Below are positions 21,961 to 34,477 of a stretch of DNA of 64,000 bases, in pieces. The DNA lies in NCBI GenBank assembly GCA_028023455.1, contig JAQFVV010000036.1:8369576-8433575 (forward strand). The letters run 5' to 3'. Positions within the stretch are counted from its first letter, which is position 1. The number at the start of each line of letters is the position of its first letter. The notes under the pieces are model-generated. The model was given only the letters and a program-made list of their open reading frames with translations. It was not told the origin of the DNA and made no database searches. This DNA comes from Epiperipatus broadwayi (lineage: Eukaryota; Onychophora; Udeonychophora; Euonychophora; Peripatidae). The position numbers were made by a program, and so were the translations under genes.

Positions 21961-23371
21961 TCATATTTTGAATGTTTTTATTAAAAAAAAAAAAAACTTC
22001 AAGAAAAATGGAGATGGAAGCACCCAAATGAAGATACAGCAGAATTGGATTATATTTCGATTAATAAAAAATGGATATTTCAAAGGTGGAACATTCTTAA
22101 TAGATTCAGTACAGAAATTGATTATAAATTAGATAGATATAAAATATAATGTAAATAGATTAGATTAAATCTCTGGAAAAGTCATTATTACAGAGAGATA
22201 TTCCTAATCTTTAAAAATACTTCAGTGAATTTAAGTGAAAACTTGAACGGACATCGATGGTTCAGATGTGAATGAAATCAATAAATAAAATCAATAAGAA
22301 AATACTGATGTTCTATAGCTGATACAAAAAAAGGTATTACAAAATCATAAATAAAGAAAAGAAGGAATATAAATATTTAAAAATAAAGATCCATCGAACA
22401 GAACTGAATATCAAAGTTTTGTAAAGTTATAGACTTATTAACGATATAAAAATATGTGAATTGGCAGAAAAAGTTATGAAGAGAATAAAAATACTAAATG
22501 TATAAAACAACATTTCGATATTAATTGTTCAGCAGTAAGAAGAAAAATGAAACTATAAAAAAAAAAAGAGTTGCCAGCATGAAATATGTTAAAAATTTCT
22601 ATCGATAATTATATAGTAACAAAACAAAGCAGTTTCTACAATCACCACATCTTCAGAATTGCCAAGCATTTTAAATGCAGAGATAACAGCATGCAATAAA
22701 ATCTAGGAAGAAGGAACATTTTTAAAGAAATGATGGAATTATTATTGATACTTTAAAAGAATTAGGTAAGGAAATAGATAATTTTTTGACAACGTTATAT
22801 ACTAAATATCTAAGTGCTAAAGATATTAAAAAAGGAATGAAAAAATTATTATAACCAGTCTTCTATTAATTTTATACAAAATGTTTATCAATGTAATTAC
22901 AACTCATCTACAATGAACATTGGATTCTAACCAATCAAAAGAAATAGCTGAATTTAAAAGTAGTTTTACCACAGTCATTACATCCAAATGTTGAAAGAAG
23001 TTATAGAAAAGACCAAAAATGTAAGTTGCCATTATTCTTTGAGTTTGTAGATCATGTAAAAAAAAAAAAAGATTGTATTAACATTTCTTCTTAGGTAAAT
23101 CTTTGAAACGTCAATATGTATATCCACCAAGGATATTGCATTATTCTGAAGAATATCTATGAAATATATCAACAGTTATTAAATTATATGAGGATAGTAA
23201 AAAGACTAACATTGAGAAGGACCAGTTTTTCAAGTATTTATGGGATTAAAATAGAAAGCTAAAGAAATAAAAGCAATGGAGATTATTTAAGCATTTAGAT
23301 TTTGTAGATGATGTAATTGTTTTTGTAAATAATGCTTCAGGACTTTAAAAAATGTTGCAAGAGTTATGCTA

Positions 23372-23695
23372 ATAAAATATCTTATGACTTCCTATGACAT
23401 CAGTTTACATATTACTGTATTACTAATATTTTTTTTCATCTTCTTTATGCCACCTACAGTTAACTTTAGAAAACAATGATAGTTGCCAGATGACAGTTCT
23501 TAATAAATCCCTATCATGTACTTTTCTATTCAAAATGCACAGACTAGTATCAGGCCTAGGGCTTTAATTCTTGAAGAGCTTTGATCCAAAGATCATCATT
23601 GATGAAAGCCATAGTGTGAAACTAATCTAGGGATTATAACTATCATTACTTTCTAAAGTTTCTATAAGTGGCATAGAGAAGGTGAAAAGGAATAT
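23372..23695. repeat. Old inverted hammerhead-family pair
   Basis: An inverted arrangement links TATGCCACCTACAG...GATAGTT with its complement near 23630-23680. It also holds both a minus-strand AGACTAGTATCAGGC block and a plus-strand CATTGATGAAAGCC...GTGAAACTAATCT block, which are degraded versions of the hammerhead region. It looks like an older copy of the 17125-17466 type of inverted dimer, inserted in LINE copy 3. Confidence 0.55.
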
Positions 23696-23978
23696 TAAGG
23701 AAATAGTATTAAAAATAAATGACAATGGATAATGTTAAACCACTAAACATCACATGATCACTATCTCATACTAGCACATAATTGTTAGTAAACAATTCAA
23801 AACAAAGCAAAACTGAATTGAGTTCAGACCCTTATGACTATATAAGCTATTGCACTTGGATTGAAAATTATTTGTTGTGTTTTCAATTTCATTCTCATAG
23901 TTTTGTAGTTAAATAGATTTAAAAGGTGGGTGCTGGAGGGTTGCATTAGATCCTAAGATCTAGGTGCAGTGCTCTCAG

Positions 23979-24037
23979 ATCCAAGGCTCCTCACTGATGA
24001 AGGCCACAAGCCAGAAACTAGTCTGGGGATATTGGAT
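23979..24037 (+). ncRNA. Hammerhead-like ribozyme, unit A
   Basis: CTGATGA (23994-24000) is followed by stem II GGC/GCC with loop CACAA, GAAA, then CTAGTC with the GUC cleavage triplet. Stem I pairs TCCTCA (23988-23993) with TGGGGA (24024-24029). Beyond a GGC/TA internal loop, ATCCAA pairs with TTGGAT. Stem III (AC-TA-GU) is only two pairs but ACTAGT is self-complementary, so dimer formation would give a 6-bp stem. One oddity is an A-A mismatch where the first stem II pair (normally G-C) should be, which may reduce activity. Confidence 0.65.
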
Positions 24038-24415
24038 GAATAGGCACTACATAGGGATTTTATGCACAAGGCCTCTGGCATCCATTGATTGCTCTTGTTA
24101 GCACAAGATGGCACTACTATATGGAGAGTTTTGCTTTGTTTTGAATTGTTTAATAACAATTATGTGCTAGTATGAGATAGTGATCATGTGATGTTTAGTG
24201 GTTTCACACCAATCCTGCCTAATAGGATAGTGGTGGTTATGGTTGTAAAAGAGCCAAAGGCACCAAAATGTATGGGTGCTGAATTGAGTTCAGACCCATA
24301 TGACTATATAAGCTATTGAGCTTGGATTGAAAATATTAATTGTGTTTTCAATTTCATTCTCATAGTCTTGTAGTTAAATAGAGTTAAAAGGTGGGTGCTG
24401 GAGGGTTGCACTCAG

Positions 24416-24474
24416 ATCCAAGGCTCCTCACTGATGAAGGCCACAAGCCAGAAACTAGTCTGGGGATATTGGAT
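24416..24474 (+). ncRNA. Hammerhead-like ribozyme, unit B
   Basis: The core is identical to unit A 437 bp upstream. CTGATGA lies at 24431-24437, stem II at 24439-24441/24447-24449, GAAA at 24451-24454 and GUC ending at 24460. Stem I is TCCTCA 24425-24430 with TGGGGA 24461-24466. The outer helix is ATCCAA 24416-24421 with TTGGAT 24469-24474. Cleavage at both units would release a monomer of one repeat length. It carries the same A-A mismatch at the base of stem II. Confidence 0.65.
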
Positions 24475-25204
24475 GAGTAGGCACTAGATAGGGATTTTAT
24501 GCACAAGCCTTCTGGCATCCATTGATTGCTCTTGTTATCACAAGATGGCACTACTATATGGAGAGTTTTGCTTTGTTTTGAAATGGATAATGTTCAATGC
24601 ATTTTTTCAGAAAAAGAAAATAAAGATTGTTATTCTTGAATTAAAAGAATAAAACATACTACAGATGTTTTAGTTAGATTGTTCTTATAGGTGCAGACAT
24701 GGTAAATGAAATTAATCACAGAATTACATTTGGATGAAGTATTTTTGATAAAAATAACAGTATTAAATAATAATATGTCAATATATTTAAAAGGGAAGAT
24801 TTTTAATACATATGTTTTACTACTTCTTACTTATGGATCTGAGACATGGACACTTGACAAAATAACAAGAAATTTCAGACTATCTAAAAAAACATAAAAG
24901 ATATATGTTAGAATTATCAGATGAGATAACTAACACGTTATACTGACACCATTGAAAGGATTGATACTTGAGCTTGATATATTGCTAAAGGTAATGATAA
25001 TACTTTGAACAGGCAAAACGTTAAAGTAGAAACTAAGAAATGTTAAACTATCTATAAAGAGATCTTATGTGATACAAATGTATAAAATAAGAAAGTTTGC
25101 TGGTGTGAAGAAGAGAGACGATGGTTTGGGAAATATAGATTAAATTTGAAAAGATCATCTGCCATGGATTAATAATGATTGATAATGATGATGATCACTT
25201 GATT

Positions 25205-25690
25205 TATTGTCACTTCTTCCTTAGTTATTTACGTTGATAGTAATTTAATAATGTTTTTATTATTAAACAATTAATTTTCAAATTTGCTGTTATGTGATGT
25301 AAAAATTGTAAAATAATTTTTTTCTGACTTTTATAAGTATGTAAACATTATTTTTCATAAATAAAAGCTTTTGAGATTAAAATTGTTGCAGATGTAATAG
25401 TGCGCCATCTATACAATAAAATATAAATTAATTTATATTAAATTACAAATTAATATTAGTTTTTTTTTCTAGTCAACTTTTGGAAACGTAAAAATGAAAC
25501 TAGACTAAAAATTGAATGATATTAATTTTTTATTTAAATTTTATTTCACTTTATATATAATACGATGATTTTATTAAATCGACATTGTACAGAAAATTTT
25601 TTTTTTTTTTTAAGTAGAAGGTTTTTACTTCAAATTTCTTACTTAAGTCCATATTTAATATTTAAATACAAGTATATTATATATATTTTT
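25205..25690. other. Non-coding, nothing recognised
   Basis: AT-rich sequence with T-runs after the LINE 3' end. No feature is supported. Confidence 0.5.
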
Positions 25691-25694
25691 TAAG

Positions 25695-25920
25695 ATAGAT
25701 GTAATTAGAAGAGATACGAACCTAGACTTTCAAACCCCCTTTTGCTTTCCGTTTCATTTTATACAACTGATACACCCTGCCACATACATGTGGAGAATAT
25801 AAATGATCTCCATTATACTTATTTCGTGCTGAACCAATATGCGGTCGTGTATATAGGTTGTATAAGATGGAGTGGATGACAAGGAAGTTTGAAAGTCTGA
25901 GTTCAAATATCTTCTAATTA
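25695..25920 (-). repeat. Diverged second copy of the canonical-hammerhead repeat
   Basis: It shares AGACTTTCAAAC, ACTGATACA, CCACATACATGTGGAGAA and ATTTCGTGCTGAACCA with 6840-6960. The ribozyme is broken: the GAAA side and one arm of stem II survive, but the CUGAUGA half has decayed to unrelated sequence. This copy therefore shows the repeat is dispersed and that the 6.9 kb copy kept its core. Confidence 0.65.
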
Positions 25921-27043
25921 AGTTTATATTATACTTTTATACTCCTGGAAAAAGGCCTCTTAGTAACTCGTAGGTACTGCTTTGTCATTGATTTCTTTTT
26001 TTATGAGATGGTGCTGAATAAGAATTTAACATTGAGTAGGTTTTTTTGTAAATTAAAAACAAAAAATCTATTTTATTCATAATAGGGTCACAATAAAAAA
26101 ATAAAATTGTAATTCATAATTAGATCTGAAATTGATTTTTTTTTTTATGTAATGGTTATCACAGAATTGTAAAAAAATAAGTTTTGGATTTTGCCACAAT
26201 TTTTACGAAAATAGATCATCTGAAACTATGCTTCTATATGCACATATTTAATTAATTTATCGGTAACTGAATATCCTAAAACAACGACATTAATGGCCAA
26301 TAGGACACTTATTTAAACATACTTATAGATAGTATGCTTGAGGACTAATAAATAGGGGCAAATTTTTTAATTATGTAATAAATGAATGTATATCTAAGGA
26401 TTAGACACACAAAAAATGTAATTGTCCTTATAAGCCATAAATAAAAAGTAACACCCAAAGCACAATTAGACATGTTAATAAAAATATTTAACATGTTATA
26501 GTGTGACAAGTAATTACTTTATCATTTTAGTCAGTTCAAGTGGGTACATATTGAGATACAGATATGTTTCTTATTCTGACTAGGTTCCGCAAAATGTTTG
26601 TTATATGGTAATGAATTTTTTATTTTATTTTAAAATCAAGTGTCATCAATAAAAGATATAAAAGCAAAACATATAGTTTTCCTTAAGAATCCCATGTGAT
26701 AAAAATACGCAATGTACTTTTGAACCATGACAAGATCTGCAGTTTATGTCACTTTAGAAAAAAAAAAAGACTATGAAAAAGAGTTATAACCACAACTTGT
26801 CATTTATATACTTCATAGAAATTGACTAAAACAATTGAAATATAACAGTAATCAATCAGTCTTGTTACACTTACTATGGACTTTTATGTGATTATTATCT
26901 AGTTTTTGTGGGTAAATGTGCTTTCATCAAATGATCTAAAGGCTTGAAATACCTGAATATTTGAATAGAAACAATAATCCAATTATAGATTTTGTTTGTC
27001 ACCAGTTTGATTTTCAAAATATAATGTTTTGACAATAAATCAA
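25921..27043. other. Non-coding, nothing recognised
   Basis: AT-rich DNA with poly-A and poly-T runs. No frames or repeat partners were noticed. Confidence 0.5.
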
Positions 27044-28562
<1,519 letters not shown>

Positions 28563-30720
28563 ATGTGTTTAACCATATTTTGCATAAGGTAAAAATAATC
28601 TATATCCACATAATAATACTCAAAAACTGTCACACTGCAAAAATATATCCAGTATGTTAATAAATTTGTGATGATGTCTAGTACACTTATGTTACCTGAT
28701 GGTTCTTGACCCTGAAATAGTCATCATTTCTGAATATGCATTATTATAATTATTTTGATTTATGGGCATGCATGCAGTGGAAATAATTTGTAATTGCTTT
28801 TATAATATTATGTCATTGACTAGATAATGACCAACTTAATATTTTATTGCATGTTTTCTTAAAAATCAATCACAGAAATTGATTGTTGATTAATTCACGG
28901 CTAATACTTCTGATGCTGATTTTTGTTTATATACCATGTTCATATTCATTATTGATTGCTTATTTAAATACCCAGGCTATCATTTTTGTTCTGTACCTTT
29001 ATAACATGCATACCGAGCTATATTCTAAAAATAAATAATAAGTTGAATAATGTACTGGAGACATATCTAAAATATTTACTAATTGTAAATTTGAAAGTCT
29101 AACTAATTATAAATATATTTCAGGTACATTAGTTAATTTAGTACTTATAAATTATTTACAGTATATTATTTCAGTTTAATTGGTTGTTATAATCCGATAT
29201 AAGTTATCCCCACTGTAAGTCAAATACATGTGATCATGCCTTAAGTTTTATACTGTAAATATTCAGGAATGATTGTTAAAACATTTAAAAGCTTTAAATT
29301 CAGAGAGCTACATTCACGTTGTTTAAATTGAAAATTATAATATTGTTTCATTTTAGACCACCTCAAGCCACTAGCTTATATGATGAATGGAAATTGATTG
29401 CATGTGACATATATATAGTGAGAGAGGGTGACCTGGAAAATTGTTGCAATGTGTGATATATCTTATGTTATGATAACAAAGAGGGAGATGTAAATCTAAA
29501 AAAGATTTTATAAGTGTAAAGCAATTTTAAATAGATAACTAAAAATAATGACTTTTCAGTATCCTTCTAAAGAAAAACAGCAAACAAAAATTATTAACAG
29601 TTTCAGGGCTTAACATAGTTTGCCACTTTCTATAAGCTTTAACAAGTAATAATAGATGTGATAAAGTTTAATACATCCCCATATTATGCTGTCCTATCAA
29701 ACATCTGCAGACTAGTTTTAAGATTTATAACTTTTATCAGTGAGGAACATTGGATATTGGAATAGTACATCTGAGCCTTTAGGATCAATCCACCCATTTC
29801 CCTACGTTTCACACTGTCAAGCTTTCAGCCTAAAGTGAAAAAACATAAACATTTTCAATTTATATTGGATAGGATGGTACAGGATAAGATTTACTCGGCA
29901 TTATCATCTACTAAAGCTTATGGTAAATGGCAAAGCTATGATGATGTTGCAAAAACAACAATATGTGAACTGAATCCATATGGCAGAATCTTATGATATT
30001 GAATAAGTAATATGGATATATCATGAAACACAATCTAAATTCTTGTATTGTTGTTATTCATAAGAATTTTCCATTTATCTATTTAAAATATCATGATTAT
30101 CACATAAAAGAAGATATTTGATTAATTTTTTAGATTTATATATTTTTTTAATGTTGTCAAACAAAGGTCTGAAATAATCGCATCAGCAAATGATTGGTTT
30201 TCTTTTGCAGTTATATTTACCTTCTCATCAATGGTTGACTTTCTGGTTTTGAATGTTTTAGTTTGCTTATAAATTTTCACTTTCATTTTATTATTTGGCC
30301 AAATTATCAATATGACATCAAATCATTAACAATACAAACATTATAATAGATTTACTCAAGTTTCTTTTTACTATATCTAAAAATTGTTTCAGTCATATCC
30401 CAGTACAATGTTTAAGAGAAGTCAAGAACTCAGAGACATATCAAGCTTAAAAACTCAATTTACCTATATAAGAATATTACAGCTGTGATTAGCAATTGCT
30501 TTTAAATACATTTCTTAGTAATAAGTTTGAAGTGAAGTCTACTTTTTAATGTGATTGTCATTTTAATTTCATACTAATCTATAATTTGTTCAGCATCCTG
30601 TGCCTGTATAAGCATATGTAATATTAAATTTTTAATGTTCTGACTCATAACTCTAAATTAAACATAACATATTGAACTGGAATTTTTCCACCTCATAATA
30701 AAATAGGTAGTTACGGATTA
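28563..30720. other. Non-coding, one decayed repeat trace
   Basis: AT-rich sequence. Near 29690-29760 a minus-strand trace with AGACTAGTTTTAAG and TTTATCAGTGAGGA resembles a badly decayed hammerhead repeat of the 24-kb family. Otherwise no gene, RNA or repeat is supported. Confidence 0.45.
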
Positions 30721-30746
30721 TTCAACCGATGACGTATTATACTTAC

Positions 30747-30768
30747 CGATTTTCCTTCCGGTAGACAT
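30747..30768 (-). CDS. Putative first coding exon (7 codons), minus side of a divergent pair
   Basis: On the minus strand ATG (30768-30766) opens MSTGRKI and, after one further base, meets a strong donor G|GTAAGT (30746-30741). The sequence around it carries a CCGGAAG ETS-type motif and CpGs unlike the AT-rich flanks. The exon is too short to identify a protein, and later exons are not recognised. The evidence is only a start codon in fair context plus a consensus donor. Confidence 0.3.
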
Positions 30769-30922
30769 CGTCAATTTTTTGCATGACAACGTTGTCATGT
30801 CAACCAAGACACTGACATGATTAATCCAATTTTTGGATTTTTTTGACCTGCAAAATTTAAAAATCGGAGAGAGCCTTCGGAAATTTTGTCATTTGTCTGT
30901 CTTTTGCTACTAGTCCACTGCA
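30769..30922. promoter_or_regulatory. Candidate small bidirectional promoter
   Basis: A 154-bp interval separates two divergent ATG/GTAAGT first-exon candidates. It includes the palindrome TGACAACGTTGTCA (30783-30796), CpGs and a TCGGAGAGAGCC patch in otherwise AT-rich DNA. Nearby TGACGT (CRE-like) and CCGGAAG (ETS-like) motifs are common in housekeeping promoters (general knowledge). This is an inference from arrangement only. Confidence 0.3.
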
Positions 30923-30935
30923 ATGGATGCTATTT
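30923..30935 (+). CDS. Putative first coding exon (4 codons), plus side
   Basis: ATGGATGCTATTT is followed directly by the consensus donor GTAAGTAA (30936-30943) and preceded by CACTGCA. The frame would be MDAI plus one base. Its partner exons are unknown. The call rests on the close pairing of a start codon, a donor and the opposite exon at 30747-30768. Confidence 0.3.
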
Positions 30936-31344
30936 GTAAGTAATTTTCATTTTTGTTTTTAATAAATAATGCCATTTTGATGTATATTATTTTGTAAATT
31001 ATTCTGCAATTATAAAAATTACAATTAATTAATTATATTTTTAATTTCTGAATTATATCATACAGAAATTTTTTTTCCGTAAATTCATCGGCAATTATAA
31101 AAATTACAGCTACGAGAGTAATGCAATGTCTGATATAATTTTTTTTTTGTTAGACCATTTTAATTAAAATGCCAGATTGGCATTAAATCGGGAAAAGTGT
31201 TCTTTATTTGTATATTTATTTTAAATTAAAAAAAATATGTACATATTTCTGCAAGTATAGAATTACTATAATAATTATACAATTAATTATTTTGACACAT
31301 GCATGTACATTTAAAAAAAATTTTTTTTTAAATTTTTTTTTTAG

Positions 31345-31540
31345 TATTTGCCAACCGATGACGTATTGCCCTGAAGCCATATCAGTCTGATGTTGCAATC
31401 TTTAACATGTCGGGTCCACATGATCTGCGGACAAATTTTAGCTATTGCATTTGTCAGTAAATCACTTGGAGATGTTATCTTAAAGATCGCAAGGTCAGAC
31501 TGATATGGCTTCAGGGCAATACGTCATTGGTTGGCAAATA
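31345..31540. mobile_element. MITE with about 50-bp terminal inverted repeats
   Basis: The left end TATTTGCCAACCGATGACGT continues into TATTGCCCTGAAGCCATATC and matches the reverse complement of the right end (31491-31540) with one or two differences. The internal 95 bp is unique and non-coding. The sequence CAACCGATGACGTATT also occurs at 30723-30738, 620 bp away. I cannot define a target duplication beyond TA-type bases, so the superfamily is open. Confidence 0.8.
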
Positions 31541-31561
31541 TGGAAGAACCATAAAATATTA

Positions 31562-33055
31562 TATTTCAGTTGTAGTAAGTTATAATTTTGTATATGATAT
31601 ATATATTAATGAAGCATATATAATTTATAAATATATTGATGTAAGAAGATGATAACACTATTTATAGTGATCAAAATCTTCTTGGGTATGTTACTGGTGG
31701 GTGGGTGGTGTATAGAAAAAGAAGAGGAAAAACTAAAAAAAAGAGTATAATTCATAAAAATTTTGTAATAAAACGAGTCTCTAATTATACACAAAAATAC
31801 AATTATCAATAATTTTATGAAGCAGATAAGAGGAGTAAAAATAATAAGAGAAAAATATTTGTTTGTTTCCTGTCCATTGTTAATAATTCTAAATATAAAA
31901 GATCAAATAAGAAAATGGTAGTGGAAGGAGGGGATATAAACTGTAAAAATGTATAAAAAGAGTTTGTTTTTAAGAAAAGACACTTTGAATTTTTATAGAA
32001 GTTGCACTATGATGATGTTTGGCTAATACAATTGTGATTCCTCCTGGGAACTTTTTTCCCACAGCCAACTTGGCAACTGTAGGACTGTGAATCCGTGTAC
32101 TCTGACATGTATTCTGCACAAAGGACCTGTGGAAGAAAGACTTTGAGCTACCTGAGGATCAAACCAAATTTTCTTATGCAGATATTTGAATAATTGTATT
32201 CCACATTAAGAAACATATTAGAGTTATAATCAAAATCCCTATTCCAGTTAAATGAACCGTCTTCATATGTGCATGTGAAATTAGACTCATTTTAATATTA
32301 ATTACTAAAAGACATTTTGTTTAAATTAACTGAGTGAAATTAGAATCATAGAGTTAAAAACAGAAAGATAGCATACTTAATACAAAATTATTTTTAACAT
32401 GTATTGTTCTATTATGTGATTTTTTGATATATAGCTACCATTGTTTTTTTAATATTTTACTGATTTTACATATCATTGAAGTGTAACTTGATCTATCTCC
32501 AGGCTGTATAATTTATTGGTTAATGTGATCTGTGTAAGCTTGTTTAAGATTTTCTAAATCAATTTAAATTGAGAGAGATGTGATATTACTTCATAGTATC
32601 ATTTTGTTGTGGCTGCTATTCTTATCACAATATAATAGGTATAACTATTAAATTTGGGTAATATTGATCTCTATGTTTAGATGAATAAATTTGCTCTCTT
32701 GTTCTTCCTGGGTTGGCCTTTCCCATTTTATTTATTCAAAATTAATAGTTTCAATCCAAGGTTAATTGTATATTTCACATATACCTTTCAGGAATGTTAT
32801 TTTTTACTTTATATATAAGTTTATTTAGAGCAGAGTTATTTTCCATTTTAGACAGGAATATATTATAATTGACCTTAAGAAGGGGGGGGGGGTGAATCTT
32901 GTAGGTGATTTAAAAAAGTCTGAATCATTTTACTTCACATTATACTGTTTTTGGAATAAATAAAAGTTATTTAACAATTTATTCGGAAGTTGTGATTTGT
33001 ATTTGTAAAACTTTAAAACTGATAGAAATTATTGATTATATAGCATTATTTTATC
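31562..33055. repeat. 1.5-kb dispersed repeat, copy 1
   Basis: It aligns in the same order and orientation with 34478-36090: the start TAGTAAGTTATAATTTTG, the middle ATTACTAAAA and ACAGAAAG blocks, and the end AAAGTTATTTAACAATTTAT. The copies differ by many substitutions and small indels. No coding frame is shared. They could be old LTRs, a long non-autonomous element or a segmental duplication. The 1.4 kb between them shows no retroviral-type genes. Confidence 0.75.
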
Positions 33056-33059
33056 TACT

Positions 33060-33360
33060 GCATTTTCAACATTTTAGTGGGGATATTAACACTAGCAGAT
33101 TCTTGAAACAGTAATGATGATCAAGTGATGTTTTAATGGGAATAATAAATAGTCAATCATATAGTGGGTGCTCATATATATAAAGTAATTGTTTATTGTG
33201 GCATGTATGGTGGCTAGTAAAAATAAATTATAACCAGAAGGTAGGAAAATTAATCTAGCATAGCTTTGTTCAGGATTTGGCCTCATGGCACATTCTAGTG
33301 GACATACATGTTTGTACACATTAACTTGTTCCACCACATAGTATTTGAGAAATTCCAAAA
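33060..33360. repeat. Dispersed repeat shared with 38.70-38.86 and 49.43-49.53 kb
   Basis: The left part matches 38700-38860 (TGTTTATTGTGGCATGTATG, then GTGGCTAGTAAAA). The right part matches 49475-49520 (TTCTAGTGGACATACATGT and AACTTGTTCCACCACA). The three occurrences cover different parts of one longer unassigned repeat. No ORF is present. Confidence 0.6.
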
Positions 33361-34477
33361 TTTAATTTGGCACTCCAACATAAAGGCCATCAAATGTAAA
33401 ACATCCTGAGAAAAGGGAAAAGGAAAATAAAAAAGGATATGGGCATTTGTAGGTCAGTTGTGAGATTAGGTAGGATCTGGGTGGGGGATTTGTGGTAGTT
33501 AAAAAGATTGATATTAAGAAAAAACATGAATACAAAGAATAGTTTAGGAGAAAGCTTGGAGTTATCATTTCAAAAACTAATTTAATAAAGTGGGACTATA
33601 TCATAAAAGCCATTTCTTAGCCATAAAAATAGTTGAGAGAAATAGCAAAGAAATAAGAGAAATAATGGTAATGACAGAAGACTTCAGTAGTAGTGAGCAA
33701 GATGAAACTATTGCAGAAAAAGAGAAACAGTAGAGGAACTTAATACAAGTTTAGAAAAAACAAAAAGAATAAATCAAAAGAACAACCAGTGGAGTTTGAT
33801 ATAACAGGGAGAAATAAAGTACAAATAGAGCCAAATCTACAGTGAGATGAACAGATAGATGTCATTTAGAGAGAGCATAGTGAAAAGCTTTTTGAACATC
33901 TAAATAGCCTGAAAGCTTATTTTTTATTTTTATAAGTTGGGGGAGAAAGAAAAAAATCATGATTGTGACTAAACACCTTTGTAGTGCTCCATGCAAATGA
34001 TGGATGACCATATATTATATCCCAAGAATATAAAACAATTATATTAAGCACATTTTAGGGTGTGTGGAAAAACAAGAATCCATATGCATTCACATATCAC
34101 AAAAAATATTTAGTCATGAATTGTGAAAGCTATATATAAACAGTTCTTCCAGAGACAAAATATGAAATTAAGAGCATATGAGGTGTACCCAATGGCCCAC
34201 TATCAGATCATGAGAATGATCAGATATAACCTACCTATAGTGATACAGCAGTTGAAAATTGTAGAGTGTCTATAGAAGGGGCAATTGAAATCTTAATAAA
34301 TATGGACATGAGCAGCTTGTTCACTGATGAATAAAGCCAGATAAGGGATAAGGAAATTGCAATGAATCCATAGGTCAATCAGAAACTGTGCCTAGTGAGG
34401 GAGAGAGGTGAAAAGAACAGAGGCAGGAGTAGAAAGGGGAGTTGTCTTTTTCTTTATTTCCTAAGAGAGGAGTAATG
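33361..34477. other. Purine-biased non-coding sequence between the 1.5-kb repeats
   Basis: The plus strand is rich in A and G (AGAAAAAG, GAGAAAGA stretches at about 33560-33800 and 34380-34440). It contains no sustained frame. It might be a decayed insert, but no family is recognisable. Confidence 0.4.

Larger units (their letters stand above)
23737..24581 (+). mobile_element. Tandem hammerhead retroelement with 13-bp TSD
   Basis: The insert is bounded by the exact duplication AATGGATAATGTT (23724-23736 and 24582-24594) within LINE copy 3. It comprises an inverted fragment (about 23737-23812) followed by two direct units starting at GAATTGAGTTCAGACCC (23815 and 24281), with a unit length of about 465 bp. 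The second unit has a deletion of about 27 bp and is cut off at the TSD. Each unit carries a hammerhead core. There is no ORF. Tandem ORF-less units with type I hammerheads and TSDs match animal small retrozymes and Penelope pseudo-LTR arrays (family knowledge). Confidence 0.8.
21985..25200 (+). pseudogene. RTE-like LINE, strongly decayed copy (copy 3)
   Basis: On the plus strand, traces of the same LINE run from mid-endonuclease (KWRWKHPNEDTAELDYISI at about 22003) through the RT (about 22900-23360). They resume after an insertion with the LLTYGSETWTL block (24820-24855) and a TGATAATGATGATGATCA-type 3' end (25170-25196). Stops and frameshifts are frequent, so it is older than copies 1 and 2. 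Two later hammerhead-family insertions split it (about 23370-23690 and 23737-24581). Its 5' end abuts the 5' end of copy 2 head-to-head across a 14-A run. Confidence 0.75.
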
